DNA from: Planctomycetaceae bacterium
Lineage (GTDB): Bacteria > Planctomycetota > Planctomycetia > Pirellulales > Thermoguttaceae
Assembly (NCBI GenBank): GCA_031287585.1
Contig: JAITST010000193.1
Location: forward strand, 1 to 11,675
DNA length: 11,675 bases
Reading direction: 5' to 3'
Position 1 is the first letter of the stretch. The number at the start of each line of letters is the position of its first letter. The position numbers and the translations under genes are program-made. This document shows positions 1-6,547 of this stretch, piece by piece. A model generated the notes under the pieces. That model saw only the letters and a list, made by a program, of their open reading frames with translations. It did no database searches and was not told the origin of the DNA.

Positions 1-7
1 TGTACCT

Positions 8-53
8 ACCCCGCGTTCCACGCGGGGTTATCCATGTTTAACCCCTACGGGGT
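8..53 (+). repeat. Two-hairpin module A, copy 1
   Basis: A long hairpin (stem ACCCCGCGT / ACGCGGGGT with loop TCC, 8-28) is followed by a 12-nt spacer TATCCATGTTTA (29-40) and a short hairpin ACCCC-TAC-GGGGT (41-53). The same order, stem lengths and 12-nt spacer recur at 1634-1681 (minus orientation) and 1786-1830 (plus orientation). The short hairpin runs directly into dispersed repeat C. There is no U-run after either stem, so an intrinsic terminator is unlikely. A REP-like or mobile palindromic element is the preferred reading, as inference. Confidence 0.8.
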
Positions 54-184
54 AAAGATTCTTTGTCAACATCTAATTGGTAATGTAAGTAACGCAATTT
101 TCAAACGTTACCTGTATAACGATAGGCAGAAAACTCCGTCGTCTATTGCTATGTCAAGAGCGTTTTATTGTTTTACGGTGACTA
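49..184 (+). repeat. Dispersed repeat C, long copy
   Basis: This segment of 136 bp recurs at 8346-8447. Both begin with GGGGT(T)AARGATTCTTTGTC and both end with the same 33 nt (152-184 here), finishing in TTTTACGGTGACTA. This copy has 38 extra nucleotides at 97-134 that the other lacks. Those bases hold CGTTAC (106-111), which can pair with GTAACG (89-94), so the long copy can form a hairpin the short one cannot. It ends 3 nt before the stop codon of the minus-strand DUF58 gene. It has no coding potential that I can support. It may be a non-autonomous mobile element or a structured 3' untranslated segment. Confidence 0.85.
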
Positions 185-187
185 GGG

Positions 188-1078
188 CTATTTGAATCTC
201 AATATCTCTGATGAGACCAATTCATCTACCCTTTTTGTTTTTAGAAATTCTTCTGCGTTTACTGTTATCAGTTTTGCGTTGTGGCGGCGGGCTGACTCGT
301 GCCATTGGGTTTGGTGGTTTAGCAGATTTTTTTTGTAACGTTCCCGTAGAGTTGTGTCCAGATATATTTCAAGTCTTTCGTTTGTTTCAGTGTCAACCAG
401 ACGGACGTTGCCTTGCCACGGTGGTTCTATATCCGCCGTCGCGAGTAATTGGACGATGACTGTGATTGCGGAATTTGCCGCAATACGGGCTATTACCGTT
501 GACGGTTCTTCGGGAAACAGCAAGTCGCTTATAAATATCCTTATTCCTCGCGATTTCCAATCCGGCGGCATTTGTGTCAGCGATTCCGACGGATTAAAAT
601 TTGAATCGAAAGTTGGGTGTTCCCACTCGGTTGGTATTGAGTTTGAACGTTCAAGTTTCTTACAACCGTTGCCAGTTGTGTAACACGTGAACGAGAAATG
701 CGACTCCGCCGCTGCCGACGCAAATAACGCGGCAAGTGATAACGATGCGGTTGCTTTGCTCGTGCCGTTCAGTTTCATTGAACGTGAACCGTCGAGCAAC
801 AAATCAACGTGCGGGTGAACTTCTTCGCGAAACATTTTTACTACCAGCCGGTCACTGCGCGCGTACGCATTCCAGTCGATACGCCGTAAATCGTCACCGG
901 GTAGATACTCGCGGTGTTCCATAAATTCCAGAGAACTGCCAATGTTACGGCTCAACATTTCGCCCATCGTTCCGAGTGACGAATGCGGCGGCTCCGCGAA
1001 AAGATAACCGCTTCCCCAACGGTAACCGTCGAGTAATGCCGTCTGCTCTGGTGATAGTGTTTCGGTTGTTACGGGCAT
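188..1078 (-). CDS. DUF58 domain protein
   Basis: This is a 296-residue DUF58 protein. The family signature lies at about residues 50-85: EFMEHREYLPGDDLRRIDWN followed by AYARSDRLVVKMFREE. Next comes a VWA-like strand, VDLLLDGSRSM (91-101), with an intact DxSxS metal-site pattern (D96, S98, S100) and a second acidic strand IFISDLL (181-187). There is no signal peptide or membrane segment, so it is probably cytoplasmic. DUF58 proteins usually sit beside MoxR-type AAA+ ATPases and Bat-type VWA proteins and are thought to act in chaperone-like or envelope functions. Here neither partner is visible. The upstream neighbour is rpiB, whose stop overlaps this start by one base (TAATG), so translation is probably coupled. 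The downstream side is closed by repeats. Family assignment is firm; the cellular role is unknown. Confidence 0.93.
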   Translation of the reverse strand: MPVTTETLSPEQTALLDGYRWGSGYLFAEPPHSSLGTMGEMLSRNIGSSLEFMEHREYLPGDDLRRIDWNAYARSDRLVVKMFREEVHPHVDLLLDGSRSMKLNGTSKATASLSLAALFASAAAESHFSFTCYTTGNGCKKLERSNSIPTEWEHPTFDSNFNPSESLTQMPPDWKSRGIRIFISDLLFPEEPSTVIARIAANSAITVIVQLLATADIEPPWQGNVRLVDTETNERLEIYLDTTLRERYKKNLLNHQTQWHESARRHNAKLITVNAEEFLKTKRVDELVSSEILRFK

Positions 1079-1572
1079 TAGTCTGTTTCTGTTATTGTTT
1101 TATGACCGCATTGCTCTATTTCTTTTATCGCATCCAGACGTTTTTGGTGGCGACCGCCGTCGAATGGTGTTTTTAACCAGACTTCCGCCAAATGTTCTAT
1201 CATTACTTCACTCAACATTTCGGCTGATAGACAAAGGATGTTTAGATCGTTGTGGCGGCGGCTTACGTCCGCGCTTACTTCGTCGATTATCGGCGCGGCT
1301 CGCACTCCGGGAAACTTGTTTGCGGCGATGCACATTCCTATTCCCGTTCCGCAAATCAGTATTCCGCGATCCACCTCACCAGCACCGACCCGCTCCGCCA
1401 CGGCACTTGCGATGTCAGGATAATCAACCGGCGGCTCTGGCGATTCGGGACCGTAGTTCGTGACCGTGTGACCGTGTTCGAGCAGCAACTTTGAGAGTTT
1501 TTTACGCACCTCTATCCCGTGATGGTCACTGCCTATCGCGATTTTATACGATGTTTGTTGTTCATTGCTCAT
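1078..1572 (-). CDS. rpiB: Ribose-5-phosphate isomerase B
   Basis: RpiB interconverts ribose 5-phosphate and ribulose 5-phosphate in the non-oxidative pentose phosphate pathway. Some relatives act on allose 6-phosphate or galactose 6-phosphate. Seen in the 164 residues: the N-terminal IAIGSDHHG (11-19), DYPDIA (50-55), the GILICGTGIGM loop (70-80) with C74 as the expected catalytic cysteine, NK (85-86), RRHNDLN (105-111) with the conserved His, and the C-terminal FDGGRHQKR (137-145). The length is typical. The start has only a weak ribosome site (AGG about 6 nt upstream), but the SDHHG motif sits where it should relative to this ATG. It is the first gene of a two-gene unit with DUF58. No convincing promoter was found among the palindromes upstream. 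The exact sugar phosphate cannot be settled from sequence alone. Confidence 0.95.
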   Translation of the reverse strand: MSNEQQTSYKIAIGSDHHGIEVRKKLSKLLLEHGHTVTNYGPESPEPPVDYPDIASAVAERVGAGEVDRGILICGTGIGMCIAANKFPGVRAAPIIDEVSADVSRRHNDLNILCLSAEMLSEVMIEHLAEVWLKTPFDGGRHQKRLDAIKEIEQCGHKTITETD

Positions 1573-1633
1573 TGTTGACCTGATTGACTACATTGAATTG
1601 CGCGGTTATTCATTAGACGTAACACAAATCATT

Positions 1634-1681
1634 ACCCCGCAAGGGGTAAAATCTTGATAACCCCGTGCGCTAGCACGGGGT
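1634..1681 (-). repeat. Two-hairpin module A, copy 2
   Basis: Read on the minus strand, a long hairpin comes first (9-bp stem ACCCCGTGC / GCACGGGGT, 4-nt loop, 1681-1660). Then come a 12-nt spacer TATCAAGATTTT (1659-1648) and a short hairpin ACCCC-TTGC-GGGGT (1647-1634). The order and spacing match copies 1 and 3, while the stem differs from copy 1 by paired substitutions (GCGT/ACGC against GTGC/GCAC). Confidence 0.8.
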
Positions 1682-1701
1682 AAGACCATTCTCAAAACCC
1701 A

Positions 1702-1777
1702 ACCCCGTAAGGGGTTGAACAAGGCATCTGTAATCAGCGGTGGTTTTTGTTGAATCCCTACGGGGTTCTAGTGCTAA
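1702..1777 (+). repeat. Composite module B, copy 1
   Basis: The order is: short hairpin ACCCC-GTAA-GGGGT (1702-1715), TTGAACA, a variable stretch, GGTGGTTTTT (1739-1748), hairpin GAATCCC-TAC-GGGGTTC (1752-1768), and CTAGTGCTAA (1768-1777, sharing one base with the hairpin). The same landmarks in the same order occur at 8246-8328. This copy is flanked by inverted copies of module A. Confidence 0.7.
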
Positions 1778-1785
1778 CGGCGGCT

Positions 1786-1830
1786 ACCCCGTGCTGTCGC
1801 ACGGGGTTATCAAGATTTAGCTCACGGAGC
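1786..1830 (+). repeat. Two-hairpin module A, copy 3
   Basis: A long hairpin (stem ACCCCGTGC / GCACGGGGT, loop TGTC, 1786-1807) is followed by the 12-nt spacer TATCAAGATTTA (1808-1819) and then GCTC-ACG-GAGC (1820-1830). The last element replaces the ACCCC/GGGGT stem of the other copies with a different sequence that still pairs. This is the strongest sign that structure, not sequence, is what is kept. Confidence 0.75.
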
Positions 1831-1835
1831 AAGGA

Positions 1836-1865
1836 TGTAGAAACGCTACATATAATGTCTCTACA
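1836..1865. repeat. Imperfect palindrome TGTAGA...TCTACA
   Basis: Outer arms TGTAGA (1836-1841) and TCTACA (1860-1865) flank an inner pairing of ATGTAG (1835-1840) with CTACAT (1846-1851), so two alternative hairpins are possible. It lies about 50 bp past the end of the giant VWA gene. No T-run follows on either strand, so I do not call it a terminator. Confidence 0.4.
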
Positions 1866-1912
1866 ACTTTCAATCGTGTACAATACCACTCACGTTTTTT
1901 TCACCACCGCCG

Positions 1913-4900
1913 CTAATCCAATCCGCCAACCTCGCCGTCCACCGAGTTGAACGTTGCGACACCAACTATTGCGCTTATGTACGGTTGCGGCATTATTCTA
2001 ACATAACGCCGATCTGCCGTAGCAACCGCGGTTGCGGACAACTCCACTCCCGATTCGACCATTTCGATTTGCGGTTGATAACCGATAACAGAATTATACA
2101 CAGGATAGTATGGATAACTCGCTCGCGCCGCTGGCGTTTGCGAAGTAGGATATGTCACGTTAGTACCGCCGGGAGTATAACCTGATGATGTCGCGTCACT
2201 TTGGGCAGCGATTGTTGTTCTTCTGTCTTCCATCTGTTTTAGAAGACTATTAATCGCAATACGGTCTTGCAGTTTATCCTGAGTCGCGATTGCGGATGCG
2301 ACCTTCGCCGACTCTAACGACTCGGTACGTCTGCCGCGTGTGGATTCAAGATTAATAACTGTAGCGGTTTTACCCATCGTGAAGAAATGTTCATTTCGTT
2401 TCTCATCGGGTAAACCGTAATTTGATGTGATAGTCGTCTTGAAACCGCTGCCAGTCACCGTTCCCCACTCACGCTGCACTACTATTTCGTACTTACCTTT
2501 GAAACCTATCGGGCAAACGTAAGTGATTTTATTTTTACCAGAACGGTCGCCGCTTGACGACGATTGAATGTTTGTTAAGTCGTGTAACACGCCGCCGGAA
2601 GTTGTTCGCGGATTGAAATACCAGCAGACAGTATCAAGCGGCTCACGAACTGACACGTCAAGTCCGGCATCGCCAGTCCACTCGATTTCAACGATAACGT
2701 CACGGCTTTTCGCAAGTTTCATATCAGCCGCGAAACTGTCCGCAACGTCAGTCCTGCCGTCGTCACGCATTTGCTTCTCTAACGCGGCTGCAATATCCTG
2801 CGATTCCGTTACCATCTTTTCACCGTCAATTCCGCTCCATTCCTGACTCGCTATCGCGAGCGTAATCCAACGTAACGCTTCCTCACTTTTTTCGCCCGGC
2901 TGTTTTGTGTTCATCAAATTCGCAAGTTTCAATGCCTGCTTGTACGCGGGTTTCATCAACGGCATTTGAGCAATCACTTCACGGTAAACGTCAAACGCGC
3001 GTTCGTACAAGTCGATACCTTGAAGGAAAACCGCAAGGGTCAACAAATCCATCGGCTCACTGGCGAAAGCCGCCGCCGACATTGCCGCGCGTTCGATTTC
3101 TTTCTTCGGCGCGTCACTGCGGTAAAGCGAAATCGCTAACGCTTCGTACATCCAACTTTGCAAATGCCCGCTGTTTATCGCTTCGTAAATTAACGCAACG
3201 ACTTCTTTATCTTTCGGGGCGTTCGGATTATTTTTGGTTTGAATCAACATTTCATAAACGGCTTCCTTCACTGCCGCGTCATTCGGCGTTCCGGCGAAAT
3301 ACGATTTCCAAAACTCAGTTGCGTCAACTGTTTTCTTTTTCCAGTCGATACGAGTTTTAGGTGAAACCGGCGATGTTGCCATCTTATTAGGTTCGGCTTT
3401 GTTAAGTTGCGGAGCGGCAGGTGAAGTTTCCGCCGACGAATCCGCCGGGAAGTTGTCAAAGATTTTGTTATAACCGTTAGCAGGTTTGCCGCTGCGTAAT
3501 GCGTCAAGTTCACGCGCAGACCTGATACCAGAACCGATATTGTAACGATTATTATTGCTACGATTATTATTGTTACCGCTGTTACCGTAACTGTTATTAC
3601 CGTATCCGCTGTTATTATTGTTGTTACCATAACCGCCGCCGCTCGAACCCATATTTTCTGTTGGGATAACGAGGTCGGCAACCGGATAAACCTTCAGTGA
3701 AAGAACCTTTTTCGCTTCCTCTATCGTTTCGACAATGAGCATTTCGTCTTGTATGCAGTAAGTACAATCTTTTGCCGCGAGGAGACGCTTTAACACACTT
3801 CGTAACTTGACACCATTGAATGTTGTCGTAACATCCGATACTGTGGAATCGTAGGCAAGACTTTGCTCATCGATGGCGGATTTGCCCAATATAATATTCA
3901 GTTTAGCACCTGAATTGTCCTGTCTGATTTTATCAAACAAATCCTGAAATGTTGTTGCGTCAGTGATTTCCATTGAGAACGGTTTGTCAAGTGCCTTTTG
4001 AATCGCCTGTTCCGCCTCGCCGGTTTCGCTCAAACTTACGGCAGAGAAACGTTCCTTACGTCTCGTTGACAACGCCAACCATGTTTCCGGATCGGGGTAG
4101 AGTATCGGCGGTTCTTCCGGAACCGGGATAAATGATTCTTCCGCAACCATTAGCGCGTCAATAGTTCCGCGATGACGTTTCATACGGAGTTCGTCATACT
4201 TTTCTACGTATCCGATTGTTCTCGCGACCAACGATGCTGTTGCGGGAGTTTCACTGTTAGGAAGTAACGGAACCGCGATGTCCGCCGCACGTTCCGCGAC
4301 CGCGTACTCTTTCGCCTCAATCAACGCCGAATAACGATTCAAAATCTGAACTGCCTTGGCGTTCTTGTTATCGTATTCGGTTAAAGATTCCATCCGTTCA
4401 CGTTGCGTTGCCATTATCGCGTCGTCTTCGATTTGTCGGACTTCTTTCTCAAACTTCTGAACAGACGCTTGTTTAATACTTTGTCCAAGCCGGTCAAGCA
4501 ACTGGTTTCTCGCGTCGGGGTCAAGCGACGTATTGTTTCGCACCATCGTTTGTGCCAACTTCAATTCCTGAATCGCACTTTCCGGGTCTGACGACACTAT
4601 CTTACTGGCTTTGCCAATGGTGCTGGAAACTTCACTTGTCATTTTTTGTGTCGTGATATTTTTTTCCTTAATCACTTCGTCAACCATCGCGGCGACCGCT
4701 TGCTCGCCATCACCAGCAGATTCGGCGGACGGGACTTGCGTTTTCGGTGCGCGTTCGGGAGCTTGTACTGTTGTCGAGTTGTCGCGGGCATTACGGCGAG
4801 TGTCCCGATTATCTTGCGTTTTTTCGGCGACAGTTGTTGTGCCAGCCGCTGCTTCGGCACGAATCATCCGTTCGCTGTTACTGATAATCATCTTCGCGTC

Positions 4901-6109
4901 TTTGTTATTCGGATTAGTTTTCAAAACGTCATTGGCAATCGTTATCGCTTCGGTCGGCGAGCCGGTATCCAGCGCGTACAACGCGCGCTGCAACTGACCG
5001 TTGACCTCGTATGCGTAAGAACCGCTTAAAAACGCGAGCATCTCACGTCCGACTATCGGCATCGTTATACCGTCGTCCTCTTGTGCGATGTCAACAACTT
5101 TCGCGAGGTACGCGTTCGACGCGTTGTCCGTTTTTCTTTGCGGGTCAAGCGACCACGTTAAATTTGCGACAGAGCCGTCCGCCTTCACACCGCTGATTTG
5201 TATGTCCGTTTTCTTAATTGGTGACGGTGTTTTAGCAACGAGGATAGTATCCCTGTCAGAACGAATCGGCGGGATACTTATCGGGTAAAACTGCCACGTT
5301 TCGGGGATATTGTCATTATGAGTCCAGACGACCGCGGCTGTGACCGCGTTTGCGATTCTTGTTCCGATGTCACCCGCGAAGTTGGAGTTTGATTCACTTG
5401 TTTCACCGTGCAGGTACATCGCTTGCAGTTCAGCATCATTGATGTCTAACAACACGCCACCGGTTTGGTTTACCAACGCACCAAGAGCGTTAAGGTTTGT
5501 TCTCGCGCCAACCGCGCAAGCACTGACCGGAATTCTTTTATCTGTAAACTTGGAAACATACCGTTTGAACTGAGCGAGCGTGACTTGTTTCGCGTTGCTG
5601 TTACCGCTGCCGATTAGAACAACGTTTCGTTTTGCTTTCACGTTACGGTTATCAAACGCACTTTCTGCAACGTCGAGTGCCGCTCCCAAGTTGGTCGCAC
5701 CGAGCGGAACACGATTGGCGAGAGTTACAACAGCGTTGTTCAACTCTTGTGAATCGAGTGATACGAAATCATCTGTCAACGGTTCGGCTTCAAGGTCAAC
5801 TGCGTAAACTTTGACCTTCGTTCCTACCGGCAAATTACGCAACGCCGTGGTCAGAATGTTGACGGAATCGGTTTTGGATTCGCCGTATTGGGCTGCCGAC
5901 GTGTCAACGATGAACACGACTTCATTATTCGACAAAACCGACGGTAACGGTGCCTTCAATCCGACCGCGATGTAGTTTGTCGAATCTGTACCGGGTGCGT
6001 AAGTCGCTATCAGTGCCGATTCAGCACCAACGGCAAGCCCCGTGTTGACGATAAGAGCAACCGCAGTTACTATCGTTCCCAAAACCAGATGAATAACGTT
6101 TGTTCTCAT
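1913..6109 (-). CDS. Giant secreted VWA / STN-like protein
   Basis: This is a 1398-residue exported protein of unknown role. A signal peptide covers about residues 1-29 (hydrophobic 8-21, likely cut after AVGA). A VWA-like domain spans 63-235 (VVFIVDTSAA, PLGATNLGAAL, NVVLIGSG). Its metal site is degenerate: the last Ser of DxSxS is Ala73 and the usual TDG acidic residue is lost at GSG (167-169). TPR-like helices lie at 370-415, a polar linker at 425-470 and long helices at 470-660. An STN-like fold, as at secretin N-termini, lies at about 705-815 (KPFSMEITDATTFQDLFDKI, then VKLRSVLKRLL and VYPVADLVIP). An Asn/Gly linker follows (820-858), then TPR-like helices (940-1110), a beta domain resembling DUF2135 (1135-1255) and a Tyr/Pro-rich tail. 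There is no secretin pore domain. GGAG lies 10 nt before the ATG. It is probably monocistronic, a periplasmic or surface scaffold. Domain calls beyond VWA are by eye. Confidence 0.88.
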   Translation of the reverse strand: MRTNVIHLVLGTIVTAVALIVNTGLAVGAESALIATYAPGTDSTNYIAVGLKAPLPSVLSNNEVVFIVDTSAAQYGESKTDSVNILTTALRNLPVGTKVKVYAVDLEAEPLTDDFVSLDSQELNNAVVTLANRVPLGATNLGAALDVAESAFDNRNVKAKRNVVLIGSGNSNAKQVTLAQFKRYVSKFTDKRIPVSACAVGARTNLNALGALVNQTGGVLLDINDAELQAMYLHGETSESNSNFAGDIGTRIANAVTAAVVWTHNDNIPETWQFYPISIPPIRSDRDTILVAKTPSPIKKTDIQISGVKADGSVANLTWSLDPQRKTDNASNAYLAKVVDIAQEDDGITMPIVGREMLAFLSGSYAYEVNGQLQRALYALDTGSPTEAITIANDVLKTNPNNKDAKMIISNSERMIRAEAAAGTTTVAEKTQDNRDTRRNARDNSTTVQAPERAPKTQVPSAESAGDGEQAVAAMVDEVIKEKNITTQKMTSEVSSTIGKASKIVSSDPESAIQELKLAQTMVRNNTSLDPDARNQLLDRLGQSIKQASVQKFEKEVRQIEDDAIMATQRERMESLTEYDNKNAKAVQILNRYSALIEAKEYAVAERAADIAVPLLPNSETPATASLVARTIGYVEKYDELRMKRHRGTIDALMVAEESFIPVPEEPPILYPDPETWLALSTRRKERFSAVSLSETGEAEQAIQKALDKPFSMEITDATTFQDLFDKIRQDNSGAKLNIILGKSAIDEQSLAYDSTVSDVTTTFNGVKLRSVLKRLLAAKDCTYCIQDEMLIVETIEEAKKVLSLKVYPVADLVIPTENMGSSGGGYGNNNNNSGYGNNSYGNSGNNNNRSNNNRYNIGSGIRSARELDALRSGKPANGYNKIFDNFPADSSAETSPAAPQLNKAEPNKMATSPVSPKTRIDWKKKTVDATEFWKSYFAGTPNDAAVKEAVYEMLIQTKNNPNAPKDKEVVALIYEAINSGHLQSWMYEALAISLYRSDAPKKEIERAAMSAAAFASEPMDLLTLAVFLQGIDLYERAFDVYREVIAQMPLMKPAYKQALKLANLMNTKQPGEKSEEALRWITLAIASQEWSGIDGEKMVTESQDIAAALEKQMRDDGRTDVADSFAADMKLAKSRDVIVEIEWTGDAGLDVSVREPLDTVCWYFNPRTTSGGVLHDLTNIQSSSSGDRSGKNKITYVCPIGFKGKYEIVVQREWGTVTGSGFKTTITSNYGLPDEKRNEHFFTMGKTATVINLESTRGRRTESLESAKVASAIATQDKLQDRIAINSLLKQMEDRRTTIAAQSDATSSGYTPGGTNVTYPTSQTPAARASYPYYPVYNSVIGYQPQIEMVESGVELSATAVATADRRYVRIMPQPYISAIVGVATFNSVDGEVGGLD
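3536..3652 (-). repeat. Asn/Gly-rich low-complexity segment in the giant gene
   Basis: Codons for residues 820-858 of the giant protein form an internally repetitive stretch dominated by Asn, Gly, Ser and Tyr (units like NNNSGYG and NNSYGNSG). On the plus strand it appears as TTATTATTG and TTACCGTA-type runs. It joins the STN-like domain to the helical second half. It is likely a flexible linker and probably prone to length variation by slippage. Confidence 0.75.
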
Positions 6110-6255
6110 AACTCTAATACTCCGCTTTTTTGTTAAATACCGGCATTGCGGTAATTACGCTGCTATACTGTCTTCAAGTCCTGACGCTCACAAATGAAAC
6201 CCGCGCAAAGACACTGCAAAACTCACACAGCCGTCCGAAACGCAAGTCCGGTTTT

Positions 6256-6284
6256 AGCATACCTTATTTTACAAAAAATTTCAA
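6256..6284 (-). promoter_or_regulatory. Predicted promoter of the giant VWA gene
   Basis: On the minus strand a -35 TTGAAA (6284-6279) and a -10 TATGCT (6261-6256) are separated by exactly 17 nt inside an A/T-rich stretch. Transcription would start near 6249 and give a leader of about 140 nt. This is a pattern match only. Confidence 0.55.
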
Positions 6285-6465
6285 TACCATTTTTACTATT
6301 TTCCACAGATTGAGTGTATTCAAACCGTGACTTTTGTTACAATGCGAAACAATGACCTGATTGGTTATACTTGTGACAGCAGAAAAATTACCCTCAACCG
6401 CGATGTTGCAACGTAAGGTTTTAAGCGTTTACAGATATTTTGGGCAGTACAAAGCGACACCGTCT

Positions 6466-6529
6466 CCGTCGGTTAAAACCGACGGCAATACGGTACAATG
6501 ATTATATTGCCGTCGGCTTCAGCCGACGG
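6466..6529. repeat. Inverted pair of GC-rich hairpins (module D)
   Basis: The left hairpin (6466-6485) has stem CCGTCGGT / ACCGACGG with loop TAAA. The right one (6510-6529) has stem CCGTCGGC / GCCGACGG with loop TTCA. Each carries CAAT or its complement ATTG on the inner side (6486-6489 and 6506-6509), so the pair is a 24-bp inverted repeat around 16 nt, with outer ACACCGTC / GACGGTGT pairing as well. The T-A to C-G difference at the top of the stem is compensatory. It lies 18 nt after the gltD stop. Without a T-run it is more like a REP doublet than a terminator, though it may block 3' exonucleases. Confidence 0.8.
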
Positions 6530-6547
6530 TGTATTGCGTGACCTCTT

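Larger units (their letters stand above)
1573..1912. other. Gene-free palindrome cluster
   Basis: This gap of 340 bp lies between rpiB and the end of the giant VWA gene. It holds module A in minus orientation (1634-1681), module B (1702-1777), module A in plus orientation (1786-1830) and an imperfect hairpin at 1836-1865. The two A copies make a nearly perfect 33-bp inverted repeat (1650-1682 against 1785-1817, two mismatches) around module B. I see no credible gene; small open frames here are readings through the palindromes. No U-tailed terminator is visible for the giant gene. Confidence 0.8.
6110..6547. other. Gene-free gap upstream of the giant gene
   Basis: This gap of 438 bp lies between the giant VWA gene and gltD, both on the minus strand. 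It contains a sigma70-like promoter for the giant gene (6256-6284), implying a leader of about 140 nt, and an inverted pair of strong hairpins close to the end of gltD (6466-6529). The remainder, about 6285-6465, shows nothing I can name, and no gene is supported. Confidence 0.7.

Noticed and set aside
8..1830. CRISPR array
   Set aside because: The repeats are palindromes at irregular intervals, in both orientations and with differing stems, and there are no equal-length spacers.
1747..1950. Plus-strand frame of 67 codons in the palindrome cluster
   Set aside because: It is a reading through modules B and A and into the end of the giant gene on the opposite strand. No ribosome site or family motif is visible.
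3268..3681. Minus-strand frame of 137 codons inside the giant gene
   Set aside because: It is a shifted reading of the giant gene; the Thr/Ile/Val runs are the out-of-frame image of the Asn/Gly codon repeat.
6466..6529. Intrinsic terminator for gltD
   Set aside because: The hairpins are strong, but neither is followed by a T-run on the minus strand, and the inverted-doublet form fits a repeat element better.
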